From Aristolochia californica (taxonomy: Eukaryota; Streptophyta; Magnoliopsida; Piperales; Aristolochiaceae): a DNA stretch of 64,000 nucleotides. The DNA lies in assembly GCA_029961685.1 (NCBI GenBank), contig JARWKL010000002.1, forward strand, positions 17,514,908 through 17,578,907. Reading direction: 5' to 3'. Position numbers and translations under genes: made by a program. The notes beneath the pieces were generated by a model. It searched no databases, was not told where the DNA came from, and worked only from the letters and a program-made list of their open reading frames with translations. This document shows, one piece after another, positions 51,071 to 64,000 of the stretch (position 1 is its first letter; every line of letters begins with the position of its first letter).

Positions 51071-54000
51071 ACAGATGCATATTTAACATGTTTCAAGCAT
51101 GCAAATCCATATTTAAAACATGTTAGGATCATTTAGAAATATTTTTCCAAGCCATTAGGGTTGAACTAGAAGAATTTCCCAAACTTGGACAACAAAACTT
51201 TTGTGTTTGTTTGAAGTGAGTGAATAAATTTTCTTTACTTATATTTGTTATAGTTCTTTATTTTTCCTTACATAAACTCTAAAATTTTCATTTTTTTGTG
51301 ATCTATTTGCCTTTATCTTTTTGTTTACGAGATAAATGGTAAGTGAAAACTCAAAGTTTATATTTAAGCAAAAACTATACATCTAAAATGGAATTTTAAC
51401 ACACAAATGTAGAGAGAGATAATTCCAAAAAGTCTCCGTAACTTTTAGGGATTACAAACTCTTTTAGTTTTTATATATAAATTTTTGCAATCATCGGGAA
51501 AAGGGGTAAGAGGGGGATTTTGAACTGAGTTTTGCCTCCCAATCCATAAGTCATTTGCATATTTAACAAGTTTCAAGCATGCATATCCATATTTAAAACA
51601 TGTTCACATCAATTAGACATCCCTTTAAGAGCCTTTAGGTTTGAACTAGTGGAATTGGACAACAAAACTTATGTTTTCGTTTGTGGTGTGTGAATAAATT
51701 TTCTTTACTTGTATTTGTTACTGTTTTTAATTTCTCCATACATAAACTCTAAAATTTTCAATTTGTTGTGTTCTATTTGCCTTTATCTTTTTGTTTACGA
51801 GATAAATGCAAAGTAAAAACTCAAAGTTTTGATGTAAGAAAAAGTAAACATCTAAAATGGAATGGAAATACACAAATGTAGAGAGAGATAATTCCAAAAA
51901 GTCTCTATAAGTTTTAGGGATTGTAAACTCTTTTAGTTTTTATATATTAGGTTGTCCTATCATCGGGAATTTCCAAGCCATTAGGGTTGAACTTGTGGAA
52001 TTTCCCAAACTTGAAAAACAAAACTTTTGTGTTCGTTTGTGGTGTGTGAATAAATTTTCTTTACTTACATTTGTTATTTTTTAAATTTTTTTCCAAACAT
52101 AAAACTAAAATTTTCATTTTTTTGTGATCTATTTGCCTTTGTCTTCTTGTTTGGGAGATAAAAGTAAAGTGAAAACTCAAAGTTTTGATTTAATAAAAAG
52201 AATACATCTAAAATTGATTAGAAATGAACAAATGTAGAGAGAGATAATTCTAAAAAGTCTATGTCACTTTTGCGGATTGTAAACTTTTTTAGTTTTTATA
52301 TATTAGGTTTTGCAATCATTGGGAAAAGGTGGAGGCAGGGGATTTTTAACTTAGTGTTGACTCCCAATCCATAAGTCATTTCTTACAAAAATATAGCCCG
52401 TTACGCATGATTGACCATTAAATCACTTTAAAATCATCTATGATTATTAGGTCAGCTTTTCGTAAATGAGAAAAATAATGGCATGTTTGACTCGGGGAAA
52501 TATCCCACTGTATGTGCACTTAAGAAATTATTGAGCATTTGTTGTTCACCTTAAAGGGTTTGGATCCACAGGTCATTTGCATCTTTAACATGTTTCAAGC
52601 ATGCATAAACATGTTAGGATCAATTAGAAATATCATTCCAAGCCATTAGGGTTGAACTAGTGGAATTTCCCAAACTTGGACAACAAAACTTCTGTGTGCA
52701 TTTGTGGCATTTGAATAGATTTTCTTTTTAGATCTATTTGCCCTTATCTTTTTGTTTACAAGATACATGGAAAGTGAAAACTCCAAGTTTTGATTGAAAA
52801 AAAAAAATACATCTAAAATGGAATGGAAAAGCACAAATGTAGAGAGAGATAATTCCTAAAAGTCTCCAAAAATTTTAGGAATCTAAACTCTTTTAGTTTT
52901 TATATATTGGATTTTGCAATCATTGGGAAAAGGGCGAGGCAGGGGATTTTTAACTGAGTGTTGACTCCCAATCCATAAGTCATTTCTTACAAAAACAATA
53001 GCCCGTCATGAATGATTGACCGATAAATCACTTTAGAATCATCTATGATTGTTAGGTCCGCTTTTTTTAAATGGGAAAAATAATGGCTTGTTTGACACTG
53101 GTAAATATCCAACCGCACGTTCACTTGAGAATTTAATGAACATTTGTTGTTCGCTTTAAAAGGTTTGGATCCACCTGTCATTTCCATCTTTAACATGTTC
53201 CAGGCATGCATATCCATATTTAAAACATGTTAGGATCAATTAGAAATCTCTTTCCAAGCCACTAGGGTTGAACTAGTGGAATTTCCAAAACTTGGACAAC
53301 AAAACTTTCGTGTTCATTTGTGGAGTGTGAATAAATTTATTTTACTTTTACTTATTTTTTTAAATTTTTATAATCATAAACTTTAAAATTTTCATTTTGT
53401 ATTCATCAATTTGCCTTTATCTTGTTGTTAACAGGATAAATGGAAAGTGAAAACTCGAAGTTTTGTTTTAAGAAAAAAGTTTATATCTAAAATTGAATGG
53501 AAATACACAAATGTAGAGAGAGATAACTCTAAAAAGTCTTTGTCCCTTTTAGAGATTATAAACTCTTTTAGTTTTTATATATTACGTTTTGCAATAATAG
53601 AGAAAAGGGGGAGGCGGGGGATTTTTGACTGAGTGTTGACACCCAATCCATAAGTCATTTCTTACAAAAATATAACCCGTTACACCTGATTGACCAATAA
53701 ATCACTTTACAATAATCTATGATTGTTTGGTAAACTTTTTGTAAATGGGAAAAGTAATGTCATGTTTGACTTGAGTAAATATCCCATCGCACATTGACTA
53801 GAGATATTAATGAGCATTTTTTGTTGGCTTTAAAAGGTTTGGATCCACAGGTCATTTGCATCTCTAACAAGTTTCAAGCATGCATATCCCTATTTGAAAC
53901 ATTTTAGAATCAATTAGAAATCTCTTTCCAAGCCATTAGGGTTGAACTAGTGGAATTTCCCAAACTTGGACAAATAAACTTTTGTGTTTTTTTGTGGTGT

Positions 54001-56830
54001 GTGAATAAATTTTCTTTAGTTATATTTGTTACTATTTTTCATTTTTCCATACATAAACTCTAAAATTTTCTTTTTGTTGTGATCTATTTGCTTTTTTTTA
54101 TGTTCACGAGATAAATGGAAAGTGAAATCTTAAAGTTTTAAATTAAGAAAAATGTATATATCTAAAATCGAATGCAAATGCACAAATGTAGAGCGAGATA
54201 ATTCTAAAAGGTCTCTGTAACTTTTAAGGATTGTAAACTCTTTCAGTTTTTATATATTGGGTTTTGCAATCATCGAAAAATGGGGGAGGCGGGGGATTTT
54301 TAAATGAGTGTTGACTCCAAATCCAGAAGTCATTTCTTAAAAAAATATAGCCCATTACCCATGATTAACCAAGAATTAATTTACGACCATCTATGATTGT
54401 TTGGTCAGCTTTTTGTAAATGGGCAAAATAATGACTTGTTTGACTTGGGTAAAAATCCAACCGCACGTTCACTTGAGAATTTAATGAGCATTTGTTGTTC
54501 GCTTAAAAAGGTTTGGATCCATAGGTCATTTGAATCTCTAACATGTTTCGAGAATGCATATGTATATTTAAAACATGTTAGGATCAATTAGAAATCTATT
54601 TCCAAGCCATTAGGGTTGAACAAGTGGAATTTCCAAAATTTGGACAACAAAACTTTTGTTTTCGTTTGTGGTGTGTGAATAAAATGGAATCGAAATGCAC
54701 AAATGCAGAGAGAGATAATTCCAAAAGTCTTTGTTACTTTTAAGGGTTGTAAACTCTTTTCGTTTTTATATATTAGTTTTTGCAATAATCATGAAAAGGG
54801 GGAGGCATGGTATTTTTAACTGAGTGTTGACTCCCAATCCATAAGACATTTCTTACAAAAATCTAGCCCATTACGGATGATTGGCCGATAAATTACTTTA
54901 CAATCATCTATGATTGTTAAGCCAACTTTTTGTAAATGGGAAAAATAATGACTTATTTGACTCGGGTAAATATTCCTCGGCACGTTCACTTGAGAATTTA
55001 ATGAGCTTTTTTTGTTCGATTTAAAAGGTTTGGATCCTTAGATCATATGCATCTTTAACATGTTTGAAGCATGCATATCCATATTTAAAATATGTTAGGA
55101 ACAATTAGAAATTTCTTTTCTAGCCATTAGGGTTGAACTTGTGGAATTTCAAAAACTTGAACAACAAAAAATTTGTATTCATTTTTGGTGTGTGAAAAAA
55201 ATTTCTTTACTTTCAATTGTTAATGTTTTTATTTTTTTCAATACATAAATTTAAAATTTTCATTTTTCTGTGATCTATTTGCCTTTATCTTTTTGTTGAT
55301 GAGATAAATGCAAAGAGAAAACTCATAGTTTTGATTTAAGAAAAAAGTATCCATCTAACATGGAATGGAAATGCACAAATGTAGAGAGAGATAATTCAAA
55401 AAAGTCTCTACAACTTTTAGGGATTGTAAACTTTTTTAGTTTTTATATATTAGGTTTTGTAATCGTTAGGAAAAGGGGAAGACGGGGGATTTTTATGTGA
55501 GTATTGACTCCCAATCCATAAGTCATTTCTTTCAAAAATATAGCTCATTACGCATGATTGAGCGATAAATCACTTTATAATCATCTATGATTGTTCGATC
55601 AACTTTTTGTAAATGGGTAAAATAATGGCGTTTTTAACTCAGGTAAATATCCCACCGCACGTTCACTTGAGAATTTAAAGAGCATATGTTGTAAAATTTA
55701 AATGGTTTGGATCCACAGGTAATTTGCATCTTTGAAATGTTTCAAGCATGCATATCCATATTTAAAACATGTTAGGATCAATTAGAAATCTCTTTCCAAG
55801 CAATTAGGGTCGAACTATTGGAATTTCCCAAACGTGGACAACAAAACTTTAGCGTTCGTTTGTGGTATGTGAATACATTTTCTTTAATTATATTTGTTAC
55901 TGTTTTTAATTTTTCCATACATAAACTCTAAAATTTTCATTTTGTTGTGATCAATTTGCTTCTATCTTTTAGTTTACGAGATAAGTGGAAAGTGAAAACT
56001 CAAATTTTTTATTTAAGAAAAAAGTATACATCTAAATTGGAATGGAAATACACAAATGTAGAGAGATATAATTCCAAAATGTCTCTGTAACTTCTAGGGA
56101 TTGTATTGCAATCATCTAGAAAATGGGGAGACAGGGGAATTTTAACTAGTTGTTTACTCCCCATCCATAATTCATTTTCTTAAAAAATATAGCCCGTTAC
56201 ACAAGATTGACCGTTAAATCACTATACAATCATCTATGATTGTTAGGTCAGTTTTTTGTAAATAGGTAAAATAAAGGCTTGTTTGACTGGGTAAATATCC
56301 CACCGCATGTTCACTTGAGAATTTAATGTGCAATTGTTGTTTGCTTGAAAAGGTTTGGATCCACAGGTCATTCGTAACTTTAATATGTTTCAAGCATGCA
56401 TATCCATATTTAAAAAAATATTGGATCAATTAGAAATCACTTTGAGCACCATTAGGGTTGAAGTAGTGGAATTTCCCAAACTTGGACAACAAAACTTTAG
56501 CGTTCATTTGTGGTATGTGAATAAATTTTCATTACTTACATTTGTTATTGTTTTTAATTTTTTACATACATAAACTCTAAAATTTTCATATTGTTTTGAT
56601 CTATTTGCCTTTATCTTTTTGTTTACGAGATAAAAGGAAAGTGAAAACTCAAAGTTTTGATTTAAGAGAAAAGTGTACATCTAAAATGAAATGGAAATGC
56701 ACAAATGTAGACAAAGATAATTCCAAAAAGTGTCTGAAAATTTTAGGGATTGTGAACACTTTTCGTTTTTATATATTTGGTTTTGAAATCATCGAAAAAA
56801 GGGGGAGGCGGGTGATTTTTAACTAAGTGT
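51071..56830 (+). repeat. Long-range satellite segment, copy 3
   Basis: Follows copy 2 in order with a near-constant offset of about 10.56 kb from 42.8 to 44 kb (for example anchors 43285 and 53841, 43960 and 54515). Shared private features are GGATCATTTAGAAATAT near 51128, GTAAGAGGGGGATTTTGAAC near 51507, the same missing piece near 51550, the short GGAATTGGACAAC at 51651, TTGTTAACAGGATAA near 53427, AAGTATCC near 55345, TCTTTGAAATG at 55730 and TTTAGCGTTCG at 55847. It lacks about two monomers present at 41.0-42.7 kb. Confidence 0.7.
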
Positions 56831-56899
56831 TGACACCTAATCCATAAGTCATTTCTTAAAAAAATATATCCTGTTACGCATGATTGATCGATAAATCAC

Positions 56900-59800
56900 T
56901 TTAAAATCATCTATGATTGTTAGGTCAGCTTTTTGTAAATGGGCAAAATAATGGCTTGTTTGACTCAGGTAAATATTCACCCGCACGTTCACTTGAGAAT
57001 TTAATGAGCATTTGTTGTTCGCCTTAAAAGGTTTGGATCCATAGGCCATTTGCATCTTTAACATGTTTTAGGCATGCATATCCTTATTTAAAACATGTTA
57101 GGATCAATTAGAAATCTCATTCCAAGCCATTAGGGCTGAACTAGAAGAATTTCTAAAACTTGGACAACAATTTTTTTTTTTCATTTGAGGTTTGTGGCTA
57201 AATTTTATTTACTTATTTTTGTCATTGTTTTTAATTTTTCCATACTAAAACTCTAAAACTTTCATTTTGTTGTGATCTATTTGCCTTTATCTTTTTGTAC
57301 ACAAGATAAACGGAAAATGAAAACTCAAAGATTTGAATTAAGAAAAAAGTATACATCTAAAATGGAATGGACATGCACAAAGGTAGAGAGAGATAAGTCC
57401 AAAAAGTCTCCATAACTTTTAGCGATTGTAAACTCTTATAGTTTTTATATATTAATTTTTGCAATCATCGGGACAAGGGTTAGGCCGGGGATTTTTAATT
57501 AAGTGTTGACATCCAATCCATAAGTCATTTCTTACAAAAAAAAAACCCCCGTAATGCTTGAATGACCGATAAATCACTTTACAATCATCCATGATTGTTA
57601 GGTCATCTTTTTGAAAATGGGCAAAATAAAGGCTTGTTTTACTCGGTTAAATATGCCTCCGCATGTTCACTTGAAAATTTAATGAGCATTTATTGTTTGT
57701 TTTAAAAGGTTTGGATCTATAGATCATTTGCATCTTTAACAAGTTTCAAGCATGCATATCCATTTTAAATACATGTTTGGAACAAATTGAAATATCTTTC
57801 CAAGCCATTAGGGTTGAACTTGTGGAATTTCCAAAACTTGGCAACAAAAAGTTTTGTGTTCGTTTGTGGTGTGTGAATAAATTTTACTTTACTTACATTT
57901 GTTACTGTTTTTCATTTTTCCATACATAAACTCTAAAATTTTCATTTTGTTGTGATCTATTTGCCATTATCATTTTGTTTACGAGATAAATGGAAAGTAA
58001 AAACTGAAAGTTTTGATTAAAGAAAAAATTATACATCTGAAATGGAATGGAAATGCACAAATGTAGAGAGAGATGATTCCAAAACGACTCTATCACTTTT
58101 AGGGATTGCAAACTCTTTTAGTTTTATATATTATGTTTTACAATCATCAACAAAAGGGAGAGGCGGGGGATTTTTAACTGAGTGTTGACTCCCAATCCAT
58201 AAGTCATGTCTTTCAAAAATATAGCTTTTTACTCATGATCGACTGATAAATCACTTTAAAATTATCTATCATTGTTAGGTCAGCTTTTTGTAAATGGGAA
58301 AAATAATGGCTTGTTTGACTCGGGTAAATATCCATCCACACGTTCACCTGAGAATTTAATGAGTATTTGTTGTTCGCTTTACCACTTGTCATTTGCATCT
58401 TTAACATGTTTCAAGCATGTATATTATTATTTAAAACATGTTAGGATCAATTAGAAATCTCATTCAAAGTCATTGGGGTACAACTAGAAAAATTTCTCAA
58501 ACTTGGACAACAAAATTTTTGTGTTCATTTGATTTTTGTGAATAAATTTCTTTTACTTATATTTGTCATTGTTTTTAATTTTTCCATACATTAACTCTAA
58601 AAGTTTCAGTTTGTTGTGATCTATTGCCTTTATCTTTCTATTCACGAGATAAACGGAAAGTGAAAACTCAAAGATTTGAATTAACAAAAAAGTATACATC
58701 TAAAATGGAATGGAAATGCACAAAGGTGGAGAGAGGTAATTCCACAAAGTCTTAGTAACGTTTAGGGATTGTAAACTCTTACAGTTTTTATATATTAATT
58801 TTTGCAATCATCGGGAAAAGGGGTAGATGAGGGATTTTAAACTAAGTGTTGACTTCCAACCCATATGTCATTTCTTACAAAACAAAATTCGTTACGTATG
58901 ATTGACTGATAAATCACTTTACAATCATCTATGATTGTTAGGTATGGTTTTTGAAAATAGGCAAAATAAAGACTTGTTTGACTCGGGTAAATATCCCACC
59001 GCACGTTCACTTGAAAATTTAATGTGCATTTATTTTTTGATTTAAAAGGTTTGGATTCACATATCATTTGCATCTTTAACATGTTTCAAGCATGCATATC
59101 CATATTTAAAACATGTTAGGAACCAATAGAAATATCTTTCCAAGCCATTAGGGTTGAACTTGAGGAATTTCCTAAACTTGGACAACAAAAAATTTTGTGT
59201 TCATTTGTGGTGTGTGAAGAAATTTTCTTTACTTACATTTGTTACAATTTTTCAATTTTCCATACATAAACTCTAAAATTTTCATTTTGTTGTAAGTTGC
59301 CTTTATCATTTTGTTTACGACACAAATGGAAAGTGAAAACTGAAAGTTTTGATTAATGAAAAAAGTTTACATATAGAATGGAATGGAAATGCACAAAAGT
59401 AGAGAGATATGATTCCAAAAAGTCTCTGTGACTTTTAGGGATTGCAAACTCTTTTAGTTTTTATATATTAGGTTTAACGATAATCGATAAAAGGAGAAGG
59501 CAGCAGATTTTTAACTGAGTGTTGACTCCCAATCCATAAGTCATTTCTTACAAAAATATAGCCTGTTATGCATGATTGATGGATATATCACTTTACAATC
59601 ATCTATGATTGTTAGGTCAGCTTTTTGTAAATGGGCAAAATGATGGCATGTTTGACTCAGGAAAATATCCCACTGCACGTTCACTTGAGAATTTAATGAG
59701 CATTTGTTGTCCGCTTTAAAAGGTTTGGTTCCACAGGTCATTTTCATCTTTAACATGTTTCAAGCATGTATATCTTTATTAAAAACAAGTTACGATCAAT

Positions 59801-62800
59801 TAGAAATCTCATTCCAAGCCATTAGGGATGAACTAGAAGAATTTCTCAAACTTGGACAACAAAATTTTTTGAGGTTTGTGGATATATTTTCTTTACTTAT
59901 ATTTGTCATTTTTTTTCATTTTTCCATACATAAACTCTAAAATTTTCATTTTGATGTGATCTATTTTCCTTTATCTTTTTGTTCACAAGAAAAACGGAAA
60001 GTGAAAACTCAAAAATTTGAATTAAGAAAAAAGTATACATCTAAAATGGAATGTAAATGCACAAAGGTAGAGAGAGATAATTCAGAAAAGTCTAAGTAAC
60101 TTTTAGGGATTGTAAACTCTTATAGTTTTTATATATTAATTTTTGCAATTATCGGGAAAAGGGGTTGGCAGCGGATTTTTAACGAAGTGTTGACTTCCAA
60201 TCCATATGTCATTTCTTACAAAAACAAAAAGCCCACGCTTGATTGACCGATAAATCAATTTAGAATCATCTATGATTGTTAGGTCAGCTTTTTGAAATTG
60301 GGCAAAATAAAGGCTTGTTTGACTCGGGTAAATATCCCACCGCACATTCACTTAAGAATTTAATGAGCATTTGTTGTTTGTTTTAAAAGGTTTGGATCCA
60401 TAGATCATTTGCATCTTTAACAAGTTTCAATCATTCATATCCATATTTAAAACATGTTAGGAACAAATAGAAATATCTTTCCAAGCCATTATTGTTGAAC
60501 TTGTGGAATTTCCAAAACTTGGACAACAAAAATTTTTGTGTTTGTTTATGGTGTGTGAATAAATTTTATTTACTTACATTTGTTCCTGTTTTTTCATTTT
60601 TCCATACATAAACTCTAAAATTTTTATTTTGTTGTGATCTATTTGCCTTTATACTTTTTTTTTACGAGATAAATGGAAAGTGAAAACTGAGAGTTTTGAT
60701 TAAAGAAAAAAGTATACATCTAAAATGCAATGAAATGCACAAACATAGAGAGAGATGATTCCAAAAAGTCTGTTTAACTTTTAGGAATTGAAAACTCTTT
60801 TATTTTTTATATATTAGGTTTTACAAATATCAAGAAAAGGGGGAGGTAGTGGATTTTTAACTGAGTGTTGACTCCCAATCCATAAGTCATTTCTTACAAA
60901 AATATAGCCTATTACGCATGATAGACCGATAAATCACTTTACAATCATCTATCATTGTTAGGTCTGCTTTTTGTAAATGGGAAAAAAATTGGCTTGTTTG
61001 ACTCAGGTAAATATCCCACCAGCCGTTCACTTGAGAATTTAATCAGCATTTGTTGTTCGCTTTACCATAGTTCATTTGCATCTTTAACATGTTTTAAGCA
61101 TGCATATCCTTATTTAAAACATGTTAGGATCAATTAGAAATCTAATTCCAACCCATTAGGGCTGAACTAGAAGAATTTCTCAAACTTGGACAACAAAAAT
61201 TTTGTGTTCATTTGAGGTTCGTGAATAAATTTTCTTTACTTATATTTGTCATTTTTTTAATTTTTCCATACATAAACTCTATAATTTTCATTTTGTTGTG
61301 ATCTATTTGCCTTTATCTTTCTGTTCACGAGAAAAACGGAAATTGAAAACTCAAAGATTTGAATTAAGAAAAAAATATACATCTAAAACGGAATGGAAAT
61401 CCACAAAGGTAGAGAGAGATAATTCCAAAGTCTCTATAACATTTAGGGATTGTAAACTCTTAAAGTTTTTATAAATTAATTTTTGCAATCATCCGGAAAA
61501 GGGGTACGCGGGGGATTTTTAACTAAGTGTTGACTTCCAATCCATATGTCATTTCTTACAAAAAAAAAGGCCCATTAAGCATGATTCACCGATAAATCAC
61601 TTTACAGTCATCTACGATTGTTAGGTCTGCTGTTTGAAAATGGGAAAAATAAAGGCTTGTTTGACTCGGGTAAATATCGCACCGCACGTTCACTTAAGAA
61701 TTTAATGAGCATTTGTTGTTTGTTTTAAATGGTTTGGATCCACAAATTATTTGCATCTTTAACATGTTTCAAGCATGCATACCCATATTTAAAACATGTT
61801 AGGAACAAATAGAAATATCTTTCCTAGCCATTAGGGTTGAACTTGTGGAATTTCCAAAACGTGGACAACAAAATTTTTTGTGTTTTCTTGTTGTGTGTGA
61901 ATAAATTTTCTTTTCTTACATTTGTTACTGTTTTTCATTTTTCCATACATGAACTCTAAAATTTTCATTTTGTTGCCATTTATTTGCCTTTATATTTTTG
62001 TTTGCGAGATAAATGGAAAGTGAAAACTAAAATTTTTGATCAGAGAAAAAAGTATACACCTTAAATGGAATGGAAATGCACAAATGTAGAGAGACATGAT
62101 TCCAAAAAGACTTTGTCACTTTTAGGGATTGCAAACACTTTTAGTTTTTACATATTAGGTTTTACAATCATCAAGAAAAGCGGGAGGCGAGGGATTTTAT
62201 ACTGAGTGTTGATTCCCAATCCTTAAGTTATTTCTTAAAACAATATAGCCTGTTATGCATGATTGACTGATAAATCACTATACAATCATCTATCATTGTT
62301 AGGTCAAATTTTTGTAAATGGGCAAAATAATGGTTTCCTTGACTCGGGTAAATATCCCACCACACATTCACTTGAGAATTTAGTGAGCAATTATTGTTCG
62401 CTTCACCACAGGTCATTTTCTTCTTTGACATGTTTCAAGCATGCATATCCATACTTAAAACATGTTAGGATCAATTAGAAATCTCATTCTAAGCCATTAG
62501 GCTAGAACTAGAAGAATTTCTCAAACTAGGACAACAAAATTTTTGTGTTCATTTGGGGTTTGTGAATAAATTTTCTTTACTTATATTTGTCATTGCTTTT
62601 AAATTTTCCATACATAAACTCTAAAATTTTCATTTTGTTGTGATCTATTTACCTTTATCTTTCTATTCACGAGATAAACAGAAAGTGAAAACTCAAAGAT
62701 TTGAATTAAGAAAAAAGTATACATCTAAAATGGAATGGAAATGCACAAAGGTAGAGAGAGATCAGTCCAAAAAGTCACCATAACTTTTAGGGATTGTAAA

Positions 62801-64000
62801 CTTTGTAGTTTTTATATATTAATTTTTGCAATCATCGGGAAAAAGGGTAGGCAGAGGATTTTTAACTTAGTGTTGACTTCCAATCCATTTGCCATTCCTT
62901 AAAAAAAAGCCTCTTATGCATGATTGATTGATAAATCACTTTACAATTATCTATTATTGCTAGGTCTGCTTTTTGAAAATGGGCAAAATAAAGGCTTGTT
63001 TGACTCGGGTAAATATCCCACCGTACGTTCACTTGAGAATTTAATGAGCATTTGTTATTTGGTTTAAAAGGTTTGGATTCACAGATCATTTGCATCTTTA
63101 ACTTGTTTCAAGTGTGCATATTCATATTTAAAACATGTTAGGAACAAATAGAAATATCTTTCCAAGCCATTAGGGTTGAACTTGTTGAATTTCCAAAACT
63201 TGGACAACAAAAAAAATTTTGTTCGTTTGTGGTGTGTGAATAAATTTTCTTTTCTTACTTTTGTTACTATTTTTCATTTTTTTGTGATGTATTTGCCTTT
63301 ATCCTTTTGTTTACGAGATAAATGGAAAGTGAAAATTGAAAGTTTTGATTAAAGAAAAAAACATACATCTAAAAGGAATGGAAATGCACAAATGTAGAGA
63401 GATGATTCCAAAAAGTTTTCGTCACTTTTAGGGATTGCAAACTCTTTTAGTTTTTATATATTAGGTTTGACAATCAGTGAGAAAAGGGGGAGGCGGGGGA
63501 TTTTTTACTCAGTGTTGACTCCCAATCCTTAAGTCATTTCTTACAAAATATAGCCTTTTACGAAAGATTGACCGCTAAATCACTTTACAATCATCTATGA
63601 TTGTTAGGTCAGCTTTTTGTAAATGGGCAAAATTATGGCTTGTTTGACTTGGGTAAATATCCCACTGCACGTTCACTTGAGAATTTAATGAGCATTTCTT
63701 GTTCGTTTTAAAAGGTTTGGATCCACAGGTCATTTGCATCTTTAATATGTTTCAAGCATGCATATCCTTATTTAAAACATGTTAGGATCAATTAGAATTC
63801 TCATTCCAAGCCATTAGGGCTGAACTAGCAGAATTTCTCAAACTTGGACAACAAAACTTTTGTGTTCATTTGAGGTTTGTGAATAAATTTTCTTTACTTA
63901 TATTTGTCATTGTTTTTAATTTTTCCGTACATAAACTCTAAAATTTTCATTTTGTTGTGATCGATTTGCCTTTATCTGTTCACGAGATAAAGGGAAAGTG
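56900..64000 (+). repeat. Dimeric higher-order repeat, right end (about 1.34 kb)
   Basis: Two monomer types alternate strictly. Type 1 (near 57035, 58380, 59727, 61070, 62400 and 63719) has ATCTCATTCCAAGCC or close to it, and in three copies a 10-13-base loss that removes the GGATCC anchor (CTTTACCA or CTTCACCA). Type 2 (57713, 59053, 60394, 61736, 63075) has GGAACAAATAGAAATATC (GGAACCAATAG or GGAACAAATTG in two), GAACTTGTGGAATTTCC or close to it, and TTTTTGAAAATGGGC. Type 2 anchors are 1340, 1341, 1342 and 1339 bp apart. Confidence 0.85.

Larger units (their letters stand above)
51071..64000 (+). repeat. Satellite array block D
   Basis: About 19 monomers. Anchors are at 52562, 53167, 53841, 54515, 55032, 55709, 56357, 57035, 57713, 59053, 59727, 60394, 61736, 63075 and 63719. 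Monomers near 51080, 51570, 58380, 61070 and 62400 lack the anchor. The first begins at the Harbinger deletion junction. Deletions lie near 51550 (shared with 39302), 51968 (about 320 bp), 52732 and 54682 (about 150 bp). The array continues beyond the window edge. There is no host gene. Confidence 0.97.

Noticed and set aside
1..64000. CRISPR array, because of regular repeats
   Set aside because: The units are 676-bp tandem copies without short direct repeats and unique spacers, in a plant-type sequence.
1..64000. CENP-B-like box in the monomer
   Set aside because: No stretch keeps the core bases of the known box; the conserved dyads are unrelated to it.
1..64000. tRNA or rRNA genes
   Set aside because: No cloverleaf with A and B boxes or rRNA core sequence was recognised on either strand by eye; a covariance-model search would settle it.

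Overview
The window is plant nuclear heterochromatin. About 56 of the 64 kb is one AT-rich tandem satellite with a monomer of about 676-680 bp, all copies in the same orientation. I can place about 86 monomer registers, most of them using a recurring GGATCC-type anchor. Three transposable elements are inserted in the array: a broken Ty1/copia retrotransposon, a tandem miniature LTR element (TRIM-like) and a decayed PIF/Harbinger DNA transposon. I found no host protein gene, rRNA, tRNA or CRISPR array. A higher plant is suggested by the copia gag-pol lineage, the TRIM primer-binding site matching initiator tRNA-Met, and the Harbinger element that pairs a DDE transposase with a Myb/SANT-like ORF. 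I cannot name the species.

Layout: 1-16404 satellite block A; 16405 to about 20843 copia element on the minus strand, with its 3' LTR present and its 5' LTR missing; about 20844-24146 satellite block B; 24147-24799 TRIM-like array with four short LTRs; 24800-48143 satellite block C; 48144 to about 51070 Harbinger element on the minus strand, with one end missing; about 51071-64000 satellite block D.

The satellite has structure above the monomer. Alternating two-monomer (about 1.34-1.35 kb) higher-order repeats are visible at the left end (about 0-9.8 kb) and, with different diagnostic variants, at the right end (about 56.9-64 kb). Between them, a multi-monomer segment recurs three times (about 30.0-33.3, 38.8-47.4 and 51.1-56.8 kb), recognisable by shared private deletions and substitutions. 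Most monomers carry two short dyads (8-bp arms with a 2-bp spacer; 10-bp arms with a 22-bp loop) and one G-rich block. That block has expanded into long G-runs, (GT)n or a quadruplex-type sequence in three copies.

None of the three elements looks autonomous. The copia pol has nonsense changes, frameshifts, a changed RT active-site motif and a changed second integrase aspartate. The Harbinger transposase keeps its three apparent catalytic acidic residues but has four in-frame stops, and its partner ORF is truncated and frameshifted. Both large elements have lost one end together with several hundred bases of adjoining satellite. The many short ORFs in the satellite are the same few monomer-derived frames repeated and are not annotated as genes.
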